This document shows, piece by piece, positions 30,375 to 40,646 of a DNA stretch of 64,000 bases. The position numbers and the translations under genes are program-made. Position 1 is the stretch's first letter. Each line of letters starts with the position of its first letter. Source of the stretch: Rhynchopus sp. YZ270_cl-10 (Eukaryota; Euglenozoa; Diplonemea; Diplonemida; Diplonemidae); assembly GCA_964035575.1 (NCBI GenBank), contig OZ037848.1, positions 558,001 to 622,000 on the forward strand. Reading direction: 5' to 3'. Below the pieces are notes generated by a model. It made no database searches and was not told the origin of the DNA. It was given only the letters and a program-made list of their open reading frames with translations.

Positions 30375-33300
30375 CTACCTGAGAGCGAGGACCTGCGAGA
30401 GAGGGCCCCCCCCCGCCACAGAGACACGACGCACCATGGGGCGGGGTTGGGTCTGCGACATGCCGACACTGCTCATGGAGGCGGCCTTTACCAGAGACTT
30501 CCGTCTCCCTCTCCCCGCACTTCCACTACTGCCAAGCAACTCTTGAAAACTACGTCCTGATATGGACCCTACCCCACCGTCAAGACCAGGTGGTGGCGTG
30601 CTGCCTAAGGGGCGAATACCCTCGCAGACCTTGCTGGCAGAGAGCGAGAGCGAGAGTGAGAGCTGTGGCGAGAGCGTACGGCGGCGGACGGTGTGTGCCG
30701 TGCAGAGCTCCTCGTCATAGCCCCCCTCTGCGGTGCTGGACACTGAGCTTGCACGAGAGAGGCCCTCCACCAAGCCTGGACGAGGTGTAGGTGTACCACC
30801 CCGCTCAAACGTGCTTGACGCGCTGCGTCGAAGAGGTGCTGCGGTACTGTGCATTGGTGGACGTACAAAGCTGTTGCTCCTTCGTTTCCGTTGTGGTGTC
30901 GTACCAGGTATAGGGCTTGAGGATGGGGACAGCCCGGTGAGAGCGGAGTGGTTGCCTTCGGAGAGAAGCGGGCTGAGGGGGAGGCTGAAGGGTGTGGAGT
31001 GGTGTGATCCGTCGTCCCGCTCGGGTGCTGCGAGGTATGCAGGGGTGGGTGTGATGCTGTGGTGCGACGCTTGGCGTGGGGGAGACGCACCGCTTGGTTC
31101 ACCATCACTGTCGTCACCTTCCGTCGAAATATCCGCATCCACCTCAATCCTGAACCCATCCTCCAACAGCTGCACATCAGCATCCGCAGCGAGACTGTCG
31201 AAGTACCGATCCTGCAGTCGGTCCCTCCTGCACACAATGAGCACGTACAGTTCGTACACCCCGTCCATAGCGACCTTCACTAAAATGCAGACAACACCCA
31301 ACACCATTAGCACAGTGGCGCCATCGAATACTCCGGACCGAGGGTTTTCCCGGTAGTATCCTACGGCCATGAAGATGAGCGCGAAGCATTGAAAGCTCAT
31401 TACCATGACATCGATGACCATGTCGCGGGAGCGTGCGTAAGGGCGTACCTTGATGACAACGGAGAGCATAATGAGGATGACACCGAGGCTTGCAACCTTG
31501 ATGTGCCCGCAGGCGACGTAGTTGGTCGGTGCAAACGCTTGAATCGCGGAAATGGCGAACATAGAAGCAAGCTGCACGAAGTAGAACCACAGACACTTCT
31601 CCTTGTAAGGCCGGATCACCGCAGAGTACCGCAGCGACCAATGGTTCCGTTCAGACACCGACACCCATTCGCCCTTTCCAATTAAAAAATGCAGCACCCT
31701 GCGTGCGGTCTGCCCCCTCCCTGCTGTCTGCGAATCGACCATCACCAACGCCTTCAACGGCGCGTCCACAACAAAAGCCCGCAGCACGAAGAACGGCACT
31801 GCGATACAAAGGCCCGTCGCAACACCTCCCAACACCCGCAGCCACAACGTTGGTGCACTGTACAGCAGCTGCAGCGCGCCGACAGAAGAACCTTGGTACA
31901 GTACTTGAAACAACAACGCAGGACCACCTGGAAAGCGCAGCAGACCTTGCACATCGTGTACGAACGGTTCTGTGCGTGAGGTAAAGACAAGCTTGAGGGC
32001 AGCTGCCTGCAGTAGACGGACCAGCTCGCAGGAAAAGAGGTGCAGTGTCGTGATTGCAACGAACCCCCCTAGGTTGCCCACCACCATGCCTGCAGCTTCG
32101 GAACCGTGTATACTGATCTGTGTTGGGTGCAGTGCGATTGGGTAGTGCTTCTTGTCGCCGTAGATCTTGCACTCCTCAGTAGAGGCAAGCAGACGTGCTG
32201 CAAGGGCTGCAGACCCTGCACTCGCTAAGGACACTGCACCCAAAGTGGTAACCGTTCTGACAGCCGCACCACGTGTCGTTATGTCGTTGGCGGTATCGTT
32301 CGCTTCCAGTTCCGGTGCTTCTGTGCTGTCGGGGGTCATCATCGTAACGCTAGGTGCTAAGGACCGCGCTACCACTGGAGACAAAGAGACAACAGGAGAA
32401 GCTGTCTTGGGTGTGTCGGTGGGTGTCTGTGGTTGAGTGGGCGCCGAGGAGAGCCCAGGAGGTGTGGTGGGGCTTGCCGGCAGGTCTGTACTCGCAACAG
32501 GTGCGAATGTCAGTGGTGGCAGTGTTGGTGGTAATGTTTCCGGCAACGTGGCTGGTGAAGATGATGTTGGTAGTGGTGGTGCAAGGGTTGCAGGCAGAGA
32601 CGTCAGCGGTAATGCAGTTGACGGTGCAGATGTTGCTGGTGAAACCGTTGATGGTGCTGGTGTTGGTGGTATAAGGGTTGCAGGAGGTGACGTGAGTGGT
32701 ATAGAAGTAAGTGGTGACACAGTTGGTGGTGATGGTGTTGTGGGTGCGAGTGTTGGCGGGGCAAGGGTTGCAGGAGAGGGCGTCAATGGCGCCAGTGTTT
32801 CCGGTGAAAACGTTGGTGGCGATGGTGTTGGGGGTGTCAGCGTTTCAGGTGAAAACGTAGGCGGTGCAGGTGTTTCAGGTGAAGCCGTTGGTGGTGCAGG
32901 TGTTAGTGGTATAAGGGTTGCGGGAGAAGACGTTGGTGGCGACGCAGTTGGCGGTGATGGTGTCGACGGTGCCAGTGTTTCAGGTGGGAACGTTGGTGGC
33001 GATGGTGTCTGTGGTGCTGGTGTTGGTGGTGAAAGCGTTGCAGGAGGTGATGTCAGTGGTGACACAGTTGGTGGTGGTGGTGTTGCGGGTGCGGGTGTTG
33101 GCGGGGCAAGGGTTGCGGGAGAGGACGTCAACGGCGCCAGTGTTTCCGGTGAAAACGTTGGTGGCGATGGTGTCAACGGCACCAGTGTGTCAGGTGGGAG
33201 CGTTGGTGGCGATGGTGTCTGTGGCGCTGGTGTTGGTGGTGAAAGCGTTGTGGGAGAAGATGTCAGCGGCACCTTAGTTGGCGGTGCCAGTGTTGTTGGT

Positions 33301-33854
33301 GCTGACGTGGGTGGCGACAGCGTTGGGGGGGAAGGTGTCAACGGCGCAGACGTCTGTGGCGCTGGTGTTGGTGGCGACAGTGTCGTTGGCACCGCCGTCG
33401 GTGGTACGGCTGTTGGTGGCGGCAGAGTTGGCGGCGAAGGTGTTGGCGCAATCCTGTACCACACACACACCTCCGCCTGCGTAGGCCCCACGGCACACGC
33501 ATCACCAAGCGCTGTGTGCCACGTGACATACGTGGCACTATCCACGAAGAGCACCTCCGCAAGTTGCCAGTCGTCATCGGTAGCACATCCCGAACACTCA
33601 ATCGTGATGCTCACGGTATCAGCTGGTGAGAAGCCGCACACCTTTCCCTTGACACGCACCTGCCCCGCACCTGGTGTACTAATAGTGCCGATGGTGCACG
33701 ACGCACCAGCAGCGTTGTGCGTGGTGATTGTGAATGTGTGCACGGACCCTGCACTGCCCCCCGTTCCACTCACCATCTTCACCAGCTGCATCAGTCCTGC
33801 TGCATCCCGCACTAGCAGCAACAGAAGCCATATCAACACACGCCCGAAGGGCAT
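30375..33854 (-). CDS. Mucin-like polytopic surface membrane protein
   Basis: 1159 residues from the ATG at 33854, where MPFGRVLIWLLLLLVRDAAG is a signal peptide; the longer in-frame extension is rejected. Residues 21-135 are a Cys-containing beta-rich ectodomain. Residues about 136-490 are a run of P-x-T-x-x pentapeptides (APPTFSPETLAPLTPSP type), likely heavily O-glycosylated. Then about seven hydrophobic segments (for example AGMVVGNLGGFVAITTLHLF, VLGGVATGLCIAVPFFVL, FYFVQLASMFAISAIQAF, VASLGVILIMLSVVI, MVMSFQCFALIFMAVGYY, VLMVLGVVCILVKVAM), with RPYKEKCLWFYF recalling TRP-like fungal/protist membrane cores, only tentatively. A Ser/Pro-rich cytosolic tail of about 240 residues follows. A receptor or surface-coat role is possible. 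Confidence 0.82.
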   Translation of the reverse strand: MPFGRVLIWLLLLLVRDAAGLMQLVKMVSGTGGSAGSVHTFTITTHNAAGASCTIGTISTPGAGQVRVKGKVCGFSPADTVSITIECSGCATDDDWQLAEVLFVDSATYVTWHTALGDACAVGPTQAEVCVWYRIAPTPSPPTLPPPTAVPPTAVPTTLSPPTPAPQTSAPLTPSPPTLSPPTSAPTTLAPPTKVPLTSSPTTLSPPTPAPQTPSPPTLPPDTLVPLTPSPPTFSPETLAPLTSSPATLAPPTPAPATPPPPTVSPLTSPPATLSPPTPAPQTPSPPTFPPETLAPSTPSPPTASPPTSSPATLIPLTPAPPTASPETPAPPTFSPETLTPPTPSPPTFSPETLAPLTPSPATLAPPTLAPTTPSPPTVSPLTSIPLTSPPATLIPPTPAPSTVSPATSAPSTALPLTSLPATLAPPLPTSSSPATLPETLPPTLPPLTFAPVASTDLPASPTTPPGLSSAPTQPQTPTDTPKTASPVVSLSPVVARSLAPSVTMMTPDSTEAPELEANDTANDITTRGAAVRTVTTLGAVSLASAGSAALAARLLASTEECKIYGDKKHYPIALHPTQISIHGSEAAGMVVGNLGGFVAITTLHLFSCELVRLLQAAALKLVFTSRTEPFVHDVQGLLRFPGGPALLFQVLYQGSSVGALQLLYSAPTLWLRVLGGVATGLCIAVPFFVLRAFVVDAPLKALVMVDSQTAGRGQTARRVLHFLIGKGEWVSVSERNHWSLRYSAVIRPYKEKCLWFYFVQLASMFAISAIQAFAPTNYVACGHIKVASLGVILIMLSVVIKVRPYARSRDMVIDVMVMSFQCFALIFMAVGYYRENPRSGVFDGATVLMVLGVVCILVKVAMDGVYELYVLIVCRRDRLQDRYFDSLAADADVQLLEDGFRIEVDADISTEGDDSDGEPSGASPPRQASHHSITPTPAYLAAPERDDGSHHSTPFSLPLSPLLSEGNHSALTGLSPSSSPIPGTTPQRKRRSNSFVRPPMHSTAAPLRRSASSTFERGGTPTPRPGLVEGLSRASSVSSTAEGGYDEELCTAHTVRRRTLSPQLSLSLSLSASKVCEGIRPLGSTPPPGLDGGVGSISGRSFQELLGSSGSAGRGRRKSLVKAASMSSVGMSQTQPRPMVRRVSVAGGGPLSQVLALR
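32385..33449. repeat. 15-bp coding minisatellite (P-x-T-x-x)
   Basis: Roughly 70 imperfect 15-bp units encode the pentapeptide tract of the mucin-like gene. The array also leaves the plus strand stop-free, producing a Gly/Val-rich antisense frame that is not a gene. Confidence 0.8.
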
Positions 33855-34129
33855 GTCGTCACCTGCAGGGATGTGTGTGGTGCTTAATGTACAGTTTTTC
33901 GGGCAATTCCCAAATGCGGAATGTGGCCCGAGGGGTGGTGGAAAAAAGACAATACAAAACAATAAATTCTTTCATTGGATTGGTCCTCAGGGATACAGGG
34001 GGGAAACGGCACTCCTCCCCACCCAACCCCACATCGACCACACATCTACCATTTCCTCTCTGACATGAGCACACATCAAAAAATATGTCGTATTAGACAA
34101 GCACACATCAAAAAAAACAACCCGCGTCT

Positions 34130-34864
34130 TTATGCAGAGCTTGCCCCCTTCAAGGCCTTCTGCATCCACTCAACGAAGTAAACGAACTCTGGCTGGTGAA
34201 GCTCATGCCCCATGCCGGGGTATTCCTGGAAGTCCACGGAGAAGCTGCAGTCCTGCTCGAGGGAGGTTTTGGATTGCTGCGCCCATTGGAGTTGGACGAC
34301 TTGGTCCTGCTGGCCGTGACACATGAGGAGGGGGATGTCCTTGCGTGCCACCGCCTTTTCCGCAAACGCAGTTGGGCACGGCAGGTACGACGACAGCGCT
34401 GCCACACCCAACACCCTAGGGTCCTCCACCTGCAGCCCCGTGTACAGCGCCATGGCACCACCCTGCGAGAAGCCACACACAAGAACGTTACCAGACTGCC
34501 CTTCTGCAGCCATCTCCGCGTCAATGAGGGAACGGATCCGTGCTGCACTCTCATCAATGCCGAGACACTGCTCGTTCGCACGCGAGCCCAACCCCTTGAT
34601 GTCGTACCACGCAGGCATCTGCTGCCCCATGTTAAGAGACACCGGAATCACCGGTGCGCTAGGAAGCACGATCTTGAGAGAGGGGATCGCACGGCTGATC
34701 ATCTGCATGGGTTCCTCCCAGCCAAGCCCGGTGTCGCCCAGGCCGTGCATGAAGATGACTGTTGCCTGGTGTGCAGCGGTGTTCGTGATGACAATATCCT
34801 CCATCGCACCTTTAGAGTAGCAGCGACGCTGCAGGTGCTTGGCAATGGTGCTGACCCGATTCAT
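34130..34864 (-). CDS. Acyl-protein thioesterase / lysophospholipase-like serine hydrolase
   Basis: 244 residues from the ATG at 34864. The alpha/beta-hydrolase core shows FMHGLGDTG (39-46), the nucleophile elbow GFSQGGAMAL with Ser133, Asp187 in GQQDQVV and His220 in GMGHEL: the complete triad in APT1/LYPLA order and spacing, and the family's usual length plus about 20 N-terminal residues. That extension (MNRVSTIAKHLQRRCYSKGA) is basic and Ser-rich, so either a mitochondrial presequence or a palmitoylated Cys15 anchor. Expected reaction: removal of S-palmitoyl groups from proteins or hydrolysis of lysophospholipids. Confidence 0.93.
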   Translation of the reverse strand: MNRVSTIAKHLQRRCYSKGAMEDIVITNTAAHQATVIFMHGLGDTGLGWEEPMQMISRAIPSLKIVLPSAPVIPVSLNMGQQMPAWYDIKGLGSRANEQCLGIDESAARIRSLIDAEMAAEGQSGNVLVCGFSQGGAMALYTGLQVEDPRVLGVAALSSYLPCPTAFAEKAVARKDIPLLMCHGQQDQVVQLQWAQQSKTSLEQDCSFSVDFQEYPGMGHELHQPEFVYFVEWMQKALKGASSA

Positions 34865-36252
34865 TTTGAATTGTTTCTGTCATAAATAGTGTGGGAAGGA
34901 TGGGAAATTAGATTGCCTCGCCTTTCGTGCTTCATCTTGCTGAGGAAAAATTTGGACCTTTTGATCGTTGAGATAGGTACAAAATCAGCTGTGGACAAGT
35001 TGTTGCAATGGGTGCATTCAAAACTGAGATGGAGAGAGCAACGGAACGGGGAAGAGGGGGGTGGGGGTGGGGGAGAATATAAAATAAAAGGGAGGGGGAG
35101 GATGAATTCATTGAAGACGATGTAACGATGCACGGTCGCCTCTCATCTGTGCAGCTCTTCGTATTTTTTTTTCCGGGGGGTTTTTTTGCTTTTGTTTTTG
35201 CCATTTTTTGTTTTGTTTTTACCTGCTTTTTTTTGCTTCGTTTTTGCCTCACGTCATATGCCCCCTTTTTGCGTTTTTCCCCCCCATTTATCCCCGTCAA
35301 GACGGAGGGGAGGAGGAGGAAGAGGAGGAGAAGTACAACACTGAATGTCAAAAATATTCAGTGCAGTTTTTGAGATTTTAAGATACAAAAAAGGGGAGAA
35401 AAATCACTTGTCTGAGTGAGTGAAATACCTGCACATGATAGGTACAGGCCGAAACTGTGGACAAGTTGAAATGTGAACAAGGGGATGTGTGCAATGCACT
35501 TACCTCACGGGTACAAAAACACAGCTATTTCACGAACAATATGTGAGGAGGAATTGGGGAATGTGGCTTTGTTTTGTATTTTTGCTATTTTTTAACAGCT
35601 AAACCAAGGGTAGGCTTGAACGTGAGGCGGAACGTATGAGGGGGGAATTTTAAAACATAAAAAAAAAAATTGTTGAGATGAACCCTCAAAAAGGGCGCAA
35701 CACTTTGCAAAAAAAAGAAACACGTAAAGTTGTTTCGTTAGCCAATCCTCCTGTAGGAGGGATGATTGAGTACCGTACCGGTACTATTTCTCCTTTAAAG
35801 CAAGCTTCGTAGGAATAATAATACAAGCAACTCTTATTTTTTTTTTGCAAAATGCTAAAATCATTTTTGGTAGCTAGTTGGTTGAATTGGTGTTCCAACT
35901 TCTGGTGCCATCCTGGACCATACGATCGTTTTCGCAAACACGGAAAAAGAGTGAGGGATAAAAGAGGGGGGGAATTCGTTGGTACTCTGTCCATTTTTTG
36001 TAACACCACGCACAATTTTATTTCCCACTCCGTTCAAAAAATAGAGGGAGAAGAAAATAGCGATCCCCACAACCCCTTTCGCCCCGCAAAAACAGGGCAA
36101 AAAAAAAAGATTTTTTTTTTCCTTTCGAAAGAAATACACCCCACCTTCTCCTTTTGCATAATTCTATCAAAAAAAAAAAAAAAATAAACAAAATACCCCT
36201 CCCTTCCCCTTCCCTTCCCTCCCAAAAAAAAAAAAAATGTTTTTTTTTTTGT
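34865..36252. other. Gene-free AT- and T-rich spacer
   Basis: Long T, A and pyrimidine runs; on the transcribed strand 36040-36250 is a long purine tract with poly-A. A weak family A remnant (TTGTTGAGATGAACCCTC) lies at 35671-35690. No credible gene. Confidence 0.4.
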
Positions 36253-38088
36253 CTACGACATTTGAGATGTCACAAATTGTTTTGCTTTTTCGACGTGAGG
36301 GGCGGCGTGGGTTGCGGCGGTGTTTGCGTGGTGGCGCACTTGCTTCTCGAGCTCTGCGTAGTTCTCTTTAATGAGGTTGGCATGCTCCTCGGGCATGTAC
36401 GGCAGGGCGAGGTACACGAGGAGGACGGCAGCGATGATGAAGACAAAGAGCGTGGTGAAGAGCCCACCCGACTTCTTCTGTGCCTCCAGCAGTTTCATCT
36501 TCTGCTGTGCCTTTTTGTTCGATGCTGGCGCATTCTTGGGAACTGCCTTGGACAGACTGGATGCCTTCTTCACCCACGCCTTTGCTGCCTGGATGTCCGC
36601 TGCCTCGTAGTTGCAGACCTTACCCTTCTTCCCCGATGGACGTTCAACAGTTCCGTCGGCCACTCCGTTGCAGAGGGTGGTGATCTTTTCGAAGAGCTTC
36701 CCCATTTCTGCTCCGTCGAGTCTGCTGCGGAGGTCGGCCTTTGCTTTGTTGATGTGTTCAAGAAGCTCGGAGGTTTCTTTGACGAGCATAAGGAAATCAT
36801 TGCCCCATGCGTAGACACATCCGGTGTCAAGCACAACAGAGTCAACAAGGAGGTCAAGGAGGAGGGGGCGGCTGATGTCATTGGCGGTGCGGAGAAGGAG
36901 CATAAGCTTTGTGAAGTGTGCATGTGGCGAGGTAGGTGTGAACAGCGCAGAGTACTTAGGGAATAGAGTCTTAAAGAGACGGACCTGGCGGTTCATCTTA
37001 GGCTGCAGAAGCGGCAGAATAGCGTACAGCTCCTTCTCAAGCGGGTCGTGGTGCTTTGTCTCATTAAGGTATTGCTTACGCACCTCCTCTGATGGGTCCA
37101 ATGCAGCAAGGTGGTCTGCCACAGCACATCCAGAGTCAGACGCAAGCACATTACCACCACGGCCACCGTTAGACGCAATGTGCGGGTAAAAGAACACCCT
37201 AGACCACGATGTCACCGCAACACACGCTGCGTTGTCACCAAGCTGCCCCATAACCCATGCATAGTTTACGGTGGCAGGCCCCACCATAGCGCCACCTTCA
37301 TGAAGGAAGACACCCTCAAGGGTGGTAGGTCTGCACGTAAAAGCGGCAGGGAAGTGCTGAAGAAGAACCTGAAGGATAAATTTCGATCCGAGGAAGTGGG
37401 TGCCCTCGTCTTGGCGGTCTCCATCCCGTCCGAAGACGGACATAATCAGGTCGCGGGCGGAGGCGTTCCACATCAGAACGTCACTGCTTTCGTCGATCAC
37501 AGCTTTGATGTGCTTCTGGAGAACTCCAGTTGTGTCGGCGGAGAGAGGGAGCGCCCAACGTTCCTGCTGGGAGAGGGTTTTGTAGGTCTTGGAGGAGACG
37601 GTGCCTGCGGGGAAGAGACTGTCGAGGAGGAGGACAGCGGTTTTGAACTGTTCCTTGACACGGCCGGGGTATTTGGCTGGGAGGGCCTTGAGGGCTGAGG
37701 CAACATCGGTGGGGATGTTGGTGGCAAGTTTTGCTACGGTGGAGGTGCTGTTCTTGGGGGAGAGGGCGAAGGGCTTCTTCTTTTCTTCCTCCTTGACCTT
37801 CTCGACCTTTTCCTTCTTGCGCAGCTTGCGTGCCGCCGCCTTCTCCTGCTCGCTCTTCGGCTTCTTCTTGTTTGCCTCTTTCTCCGCCTCCTCCCGCTTA
37901 ATCCGCTCCTCCTCCTCCTTCTTCGCACTCTTCACAAGGTTGTTGAACCCCTTCTTCGCCTGCTCGTCCTTCGCCTTCTTCGCCTCAAGCTTCTCCTTCT
38001 CCTCCTCAGCGCGCTTCTTTTGGTAGTCAGACTTCTTTGCGACAACCTTCACCCAGCCATCCTTGTCAGCTTTGGGACCACCACCCAT
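36253..38088 (-). CDS. TMEM214-like ER membrane protein (tentative)
   Basis: 611 residues from the ATG at 38088, where the conserved-looking start MGGGPKADKDGWVKVVAKK begins; an upstream extension covers only pyrimidine-rich leader. Residues 20-110 are a highly charged Lys/Glu coiled coil. Residues about 130-470 are an all-helical region with KFILQVLLQHFPA, VNYAWVMGQLGDNA and ELYAILPLLQPKMNRQV, which resembles the helical-repeat core of TMEM214 in order and spacing, but I am only moderately sure. One transmembrane helix (GLFTTLFVFIIAAVLLVYLA, 542-561) near the C terminus, then an amphipathic tail. Likely ER membrane. Confidence 0.75.
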   Translation of the reverse strand: MGGGPKADKDGWVKVVAKKSDYQKKRAEEEKEKLEAKKAKDEQAKKGFNNLVKSAKKEEEERIKREEAEKEANKKKPKSEQEKAAARKLRKKEKVEKVKEEEKKKPFALSPKNSTSTVAKLATNIPTDVASALKALPAKYPGRVKEQFKTAVLLLDSLFPAGTVSSKTYKTLSQQERWALPLSADTTGVLQKHIKAVIDESSDVLMWNASARDLIMSVFGRDGDRQDEGTHFLGSKFILQVLLQHFPAAFTCRPTTLEGVFLHEGGAMVGPATVNYAWVMGQLGDNAACVAVTSWSRVFFYPHIASNGGRGGNVLASDSGCAVADHLAALDPSEEVRKQYLNETKHHDPLEKELYAILPLLQPKMNRQVRLFKTLFPKYSALFTPTSPHAHFTKLMLLLRTANDISRPLLLDLLVDSVVLDTGCVYAWGNDFLMLVKETSELLEHINKAKADLRSRLDGAEMGKLFEKITTLCNGVADGTVERPSGKKGKVCNYEAADIQAAKAWVKKASSLSKAVPKNAPASNKKAQQKMKLLEAQKKSGGLFTTLFVFIIAAVLLVYLALPYMPEEHANLIKENYAELEKQVRHHANTAATHAAPHVEKAKQFVTSQMS

Positions 38089-38599
38089 TGTACAAAAGAA
38101 GGAAGGAGGGAGGGAGGGGAGGTTCCTGTGTAGAGGGGGTGGGGAGCAAAGGGGTGAGATGGAAGGTTCAGGCTGTGCAGCGTGTTTGAATATGGGTCCC
38201 TTCCTGTAATGTGCCTCCATGTGTCCACCCCTGACAGCCTGCAGAAAACCATCTCCTCCCCAGTCCCCGTGACAGTGCTGGCAAGACTGCACCGTACCCC
38301 GTCACACAGCAGCGTCTCCCCACGCTGCCTGGAGAAACGGCGGCAAACTCAAAATGTTGGAAAGAATAAAGTAAAGAAGAAAATAGTGCTGAAACTAAAA
38401 CATTTTTGGGATTACAAAAAAAAACGTGGTTAGTATAGTGGAGCACACTTTAAGGTGGCTACACTAATACAACCAAGTTTCCAAAACAAACAAAACAATT
38501 TTATTCGCTGATTCATAACTTGATAAAATACCGCACGGGGGATGCAAAAGCGCTATTTTCGTTAAAGACAGACTTAAATACGGATGATTTAAAAAAAAA

Positions 38600-38641
38600 A
38601 ATGTGACTTAAAATACAAAGCCCTTTCGTGGCAGTACCAAA
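38600..38641 (-). repeat. Stem-loop family C copy
   Basis: GACTTAAAATACAAAGCCC-TTTCGT-GGCAGTACC. Minus strand: GCC-ACGAAAG-GGC, where other copies have GUC/GGC, plus outer GGUAC/GUAUU. It lies about 100-140 nt downstream of the LRR gene's stop. Confidence 0.6.
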
Positions 38642-38741
38642 AAAAACGCGATGCCAAATAATTTGAAGACTGGCATCACCACACTGTCGCGTGAGGATTA
38701 AACAAAAAAACAAAAGGCACGACGAACCTAACCTCAGTTGG

Positions 38742-40331
38742 TCAGCCAAACACATGCCGGAATAGACTCAAAGTTAATAGTATCTTACAACAAAGGAGCG
38801 TAGTGTCCACAGCACGGAGCATCGCACGGTCTTCAGCGACGAGCCTGCGCAGGTTGCCCTTCTTTACATTATTGGAAACAACATCGCTGCAGCCAGTGAG
38901 TTCGATGCTCTTCAACGAGTTGCAGTACTGAACAAAGTGTGAACCGATCTGCGTAACCTTGCCCAACGGCGATAAGCTTAGTTCTGTTAAGCTGTCGCAG
39001 CCAAAAATGAAGCAGTCGCCAACCTGTGTAACACTGCCCAGCGGTGTTAAGTCCAATGCTGTTAAGCCGCCGCAGAGCTGTAGAAACCCGCCACCGATCT
39101 GCGTAACACTGACCAACGGTGACAAGTCTACTTCTGTCAAGCCGTGGCAGTGGTAAAGAAAGAGGTCATCAATATGTGTGACGTTGCTCAACGATGATAA
39201 GTCCAGTTCTGTCAAACTGTGGCAGCCGGCGAGAAAGTCGTGACTAACGTGCGTTATGCTGCTCAGCGGTGACAGGTTTAGTACTCTTAAACTGTCGCAG
39301 TTCGCAAGAAAGAAGGCATCAATCCGTGTAACGCTGCTCAGTGGCGTCAAGTCCAGCTCTGTTAATCCGCGGCAGTCGCAAAGAAATCGGTTACGAATGT
39401 GCGTAAGCCGGCTCAGCGGTGACAAGTTCAGCTCTGTTAAATTGCTGCAGTTCGCAAGAAAATACCCACCGATCTGTGTAACGCAGCTAAGTGGTGATAA
39501 GTCTAATTCTGTTAAGCCGCTGCAGTTGTGAAGACAGTTGCTACCTATTTGTGCAACCCGGCTCAGCGGCGACAAGTTCAGCGTTGTTAAGCCGTTACAG
39601 TCAGTAAGAAAGCTCTCACCGATCTGCAGAATGTTGCTCAGTGCTGATAAGTCTAATTCTTGCAAGCTGCGGCAGCCATAAAGAAAGCTGTTACGAACCC
39701 GCGCAATCCGGCTCAGCGGTGATAAGTTTAGTGCCGTTAAGCTGCTGCACCTGGCAAGAAAGCTGTTATTGATCAGTGTGACCTGGCTCAGTGGTGACAA
39801 GTCTACTTCTGTTAAGCTGTTGCAGCCGTCAAGAAAGCAGGCGCCAATCTGTGTTACGTTGCTTAACCCAGAGAGGTCAATTTTTGTCAACGAGGTGCAG
39901 CCCATGAGAAAGCTGTCACCAAGCTTCGTCACAATGGTCGTAGCACTGAGGATAAGTGTAGTTAACGACGTGCGTGCCAAGAACTTATTCGGAATGACAG
40001 TCGCAACCTGTGCCTGCAGAAACAAGCACGCCACCTCAGGATCAATAACGGTCGCCAACTTCTCTGCCGTAATGTCTGTCTCGCCCTTTGCCTGAAGCTG
40101 TGTGATGGCTTCGTACTTCTTTGTTTTCGTGAGGACGACTGTATCCCCAGCACTCAGCTGTGTCACATCCGCTCCTTCGCCCATTGCCTCCTCTCTGAAA
40201 CTCATGTGAAAGCTGTCGTCGCACAACCCCGCTGCTGCTACCACCTTCTGCCGCATGGTCTCCATTGTGTCATCCATGTCCACTTCAATCACGTACTCCT
40301 TGTCGCCGAAGCCCTGGATGTACACGTCCAT
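38742..40331 (-). CDS. Ubiquitin-like + leucine-rich repeat protein
   Basis: 529 residues from the ATG at 40331; an extension upstream is Asn/Lys-rich leader. Residues 1-70 are ubiquitin-like (MDVYIQGFGDKEYVIEVDMD, ending LSAGDTVVLTKTK). Residues 71-121 are a helical linker. From 122 come 14 repeats of 25 residues, consensus S/G-L-T-x-L-x-L-S-P-L-S-x-V-T-x-I-x-x-x-F-L-x-x-C-x, a BspA/Treponema-type LRR, then a degenerate cap. The last 25 residues (LLCCKILLTLSLFRHVFG) are unlike the rest and follow TTGTTGTAAGATAC, so a missed 3' exon is possible. Likely a binding scaffold linked to ubiquitin-type signalling. Confidence 0.87.
   Translation of the reverse strand: MDVYIQGFGDKEYVIEVDMDDTMETMRQKVVAAAGLCDDSFHMSFREEAMGEGADVTQLSAGDTVVLTKTKKYEAITQLQAKGETDITAEKLATVIDPEVACLFLQAQVATVIPNKFLARTSLTTLILSATTIVTKLGDSFLMGCTSLTKIDLSGLSNVTQIGACFLDGCNSLTEVDLSPLSQVTLINNSFLARCSSLTALNLSPLSRIARVRNSFLYGCRSLQELDLSALSNILQIGESFLTDCNGLTTLNLSPLSRVAQIGSNCLHNCSGLTELDLSPLSCVTQIGGYFLANCSNLTELNLSPLSRLTHIRNRFLCDCRGLTELDLTPLSSVTRIDAFFLANCDSLRVLNLSPLSSITHVSHDFLAGCHSLTELDLSSLSNVTHIDDLFLYHCHGLTEVDLSPLVSVTQIGGGFLQLCGGLTALDLTPLGSVTQVGDCFIFGCDSLTELSLSPLGKVTQIGSHFVQYCNSLKSIELTGCSDVVSNNVKKGNLRRLVAEDRAMLRAVDTTLLCCKILLTLSLFRHVFG
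38918..39968. repeat. 75-bp tandem array encoding the LRRs
   Basis: Fourteen 75-bp units in register with the codons. Positions of the variable residues change while the L/C/F frame is fixed, typical of LRR arrays that grow and shrink by unequal exchange. Confidence 0.8.
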
Positions 40332-40646
40332 ATTTTTGTTTTTGTTTTTATTATTATTTGCCTTTATCTGCTGTGGTATGTGGAAAGAGGTTGTAACGTG
40401 CAATAAAGGGGAGAAAGGAAGAAGGGAAGGGGTCTTTTCTTTGTCTGCATATAGCTGTATCCGCAAGCATCGAAGGGGAAGCGGGAGGGGATACCATCGC
40501 TGCGAGGAAAGCCCGAGGGGGTTGCCTATGTACCACCACAACACACACATTCCTTTTGCGCAGTGTCAGGAGAAGAAAAAAGATAACCTGGAAGGAGGAC
40601 GCCGAGCCTCACACTTTTTGTCGCCTTCAAAAAAAAGCAAAAAAGA

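Noticed and set aside
32437-34068. 543-codon Gly/Val/Ser-rich plus-strand frame
   Set aside because: Antisense of the P-x-T-x-x minisatellite of the mucin-like gene; no signal peptide or domain.
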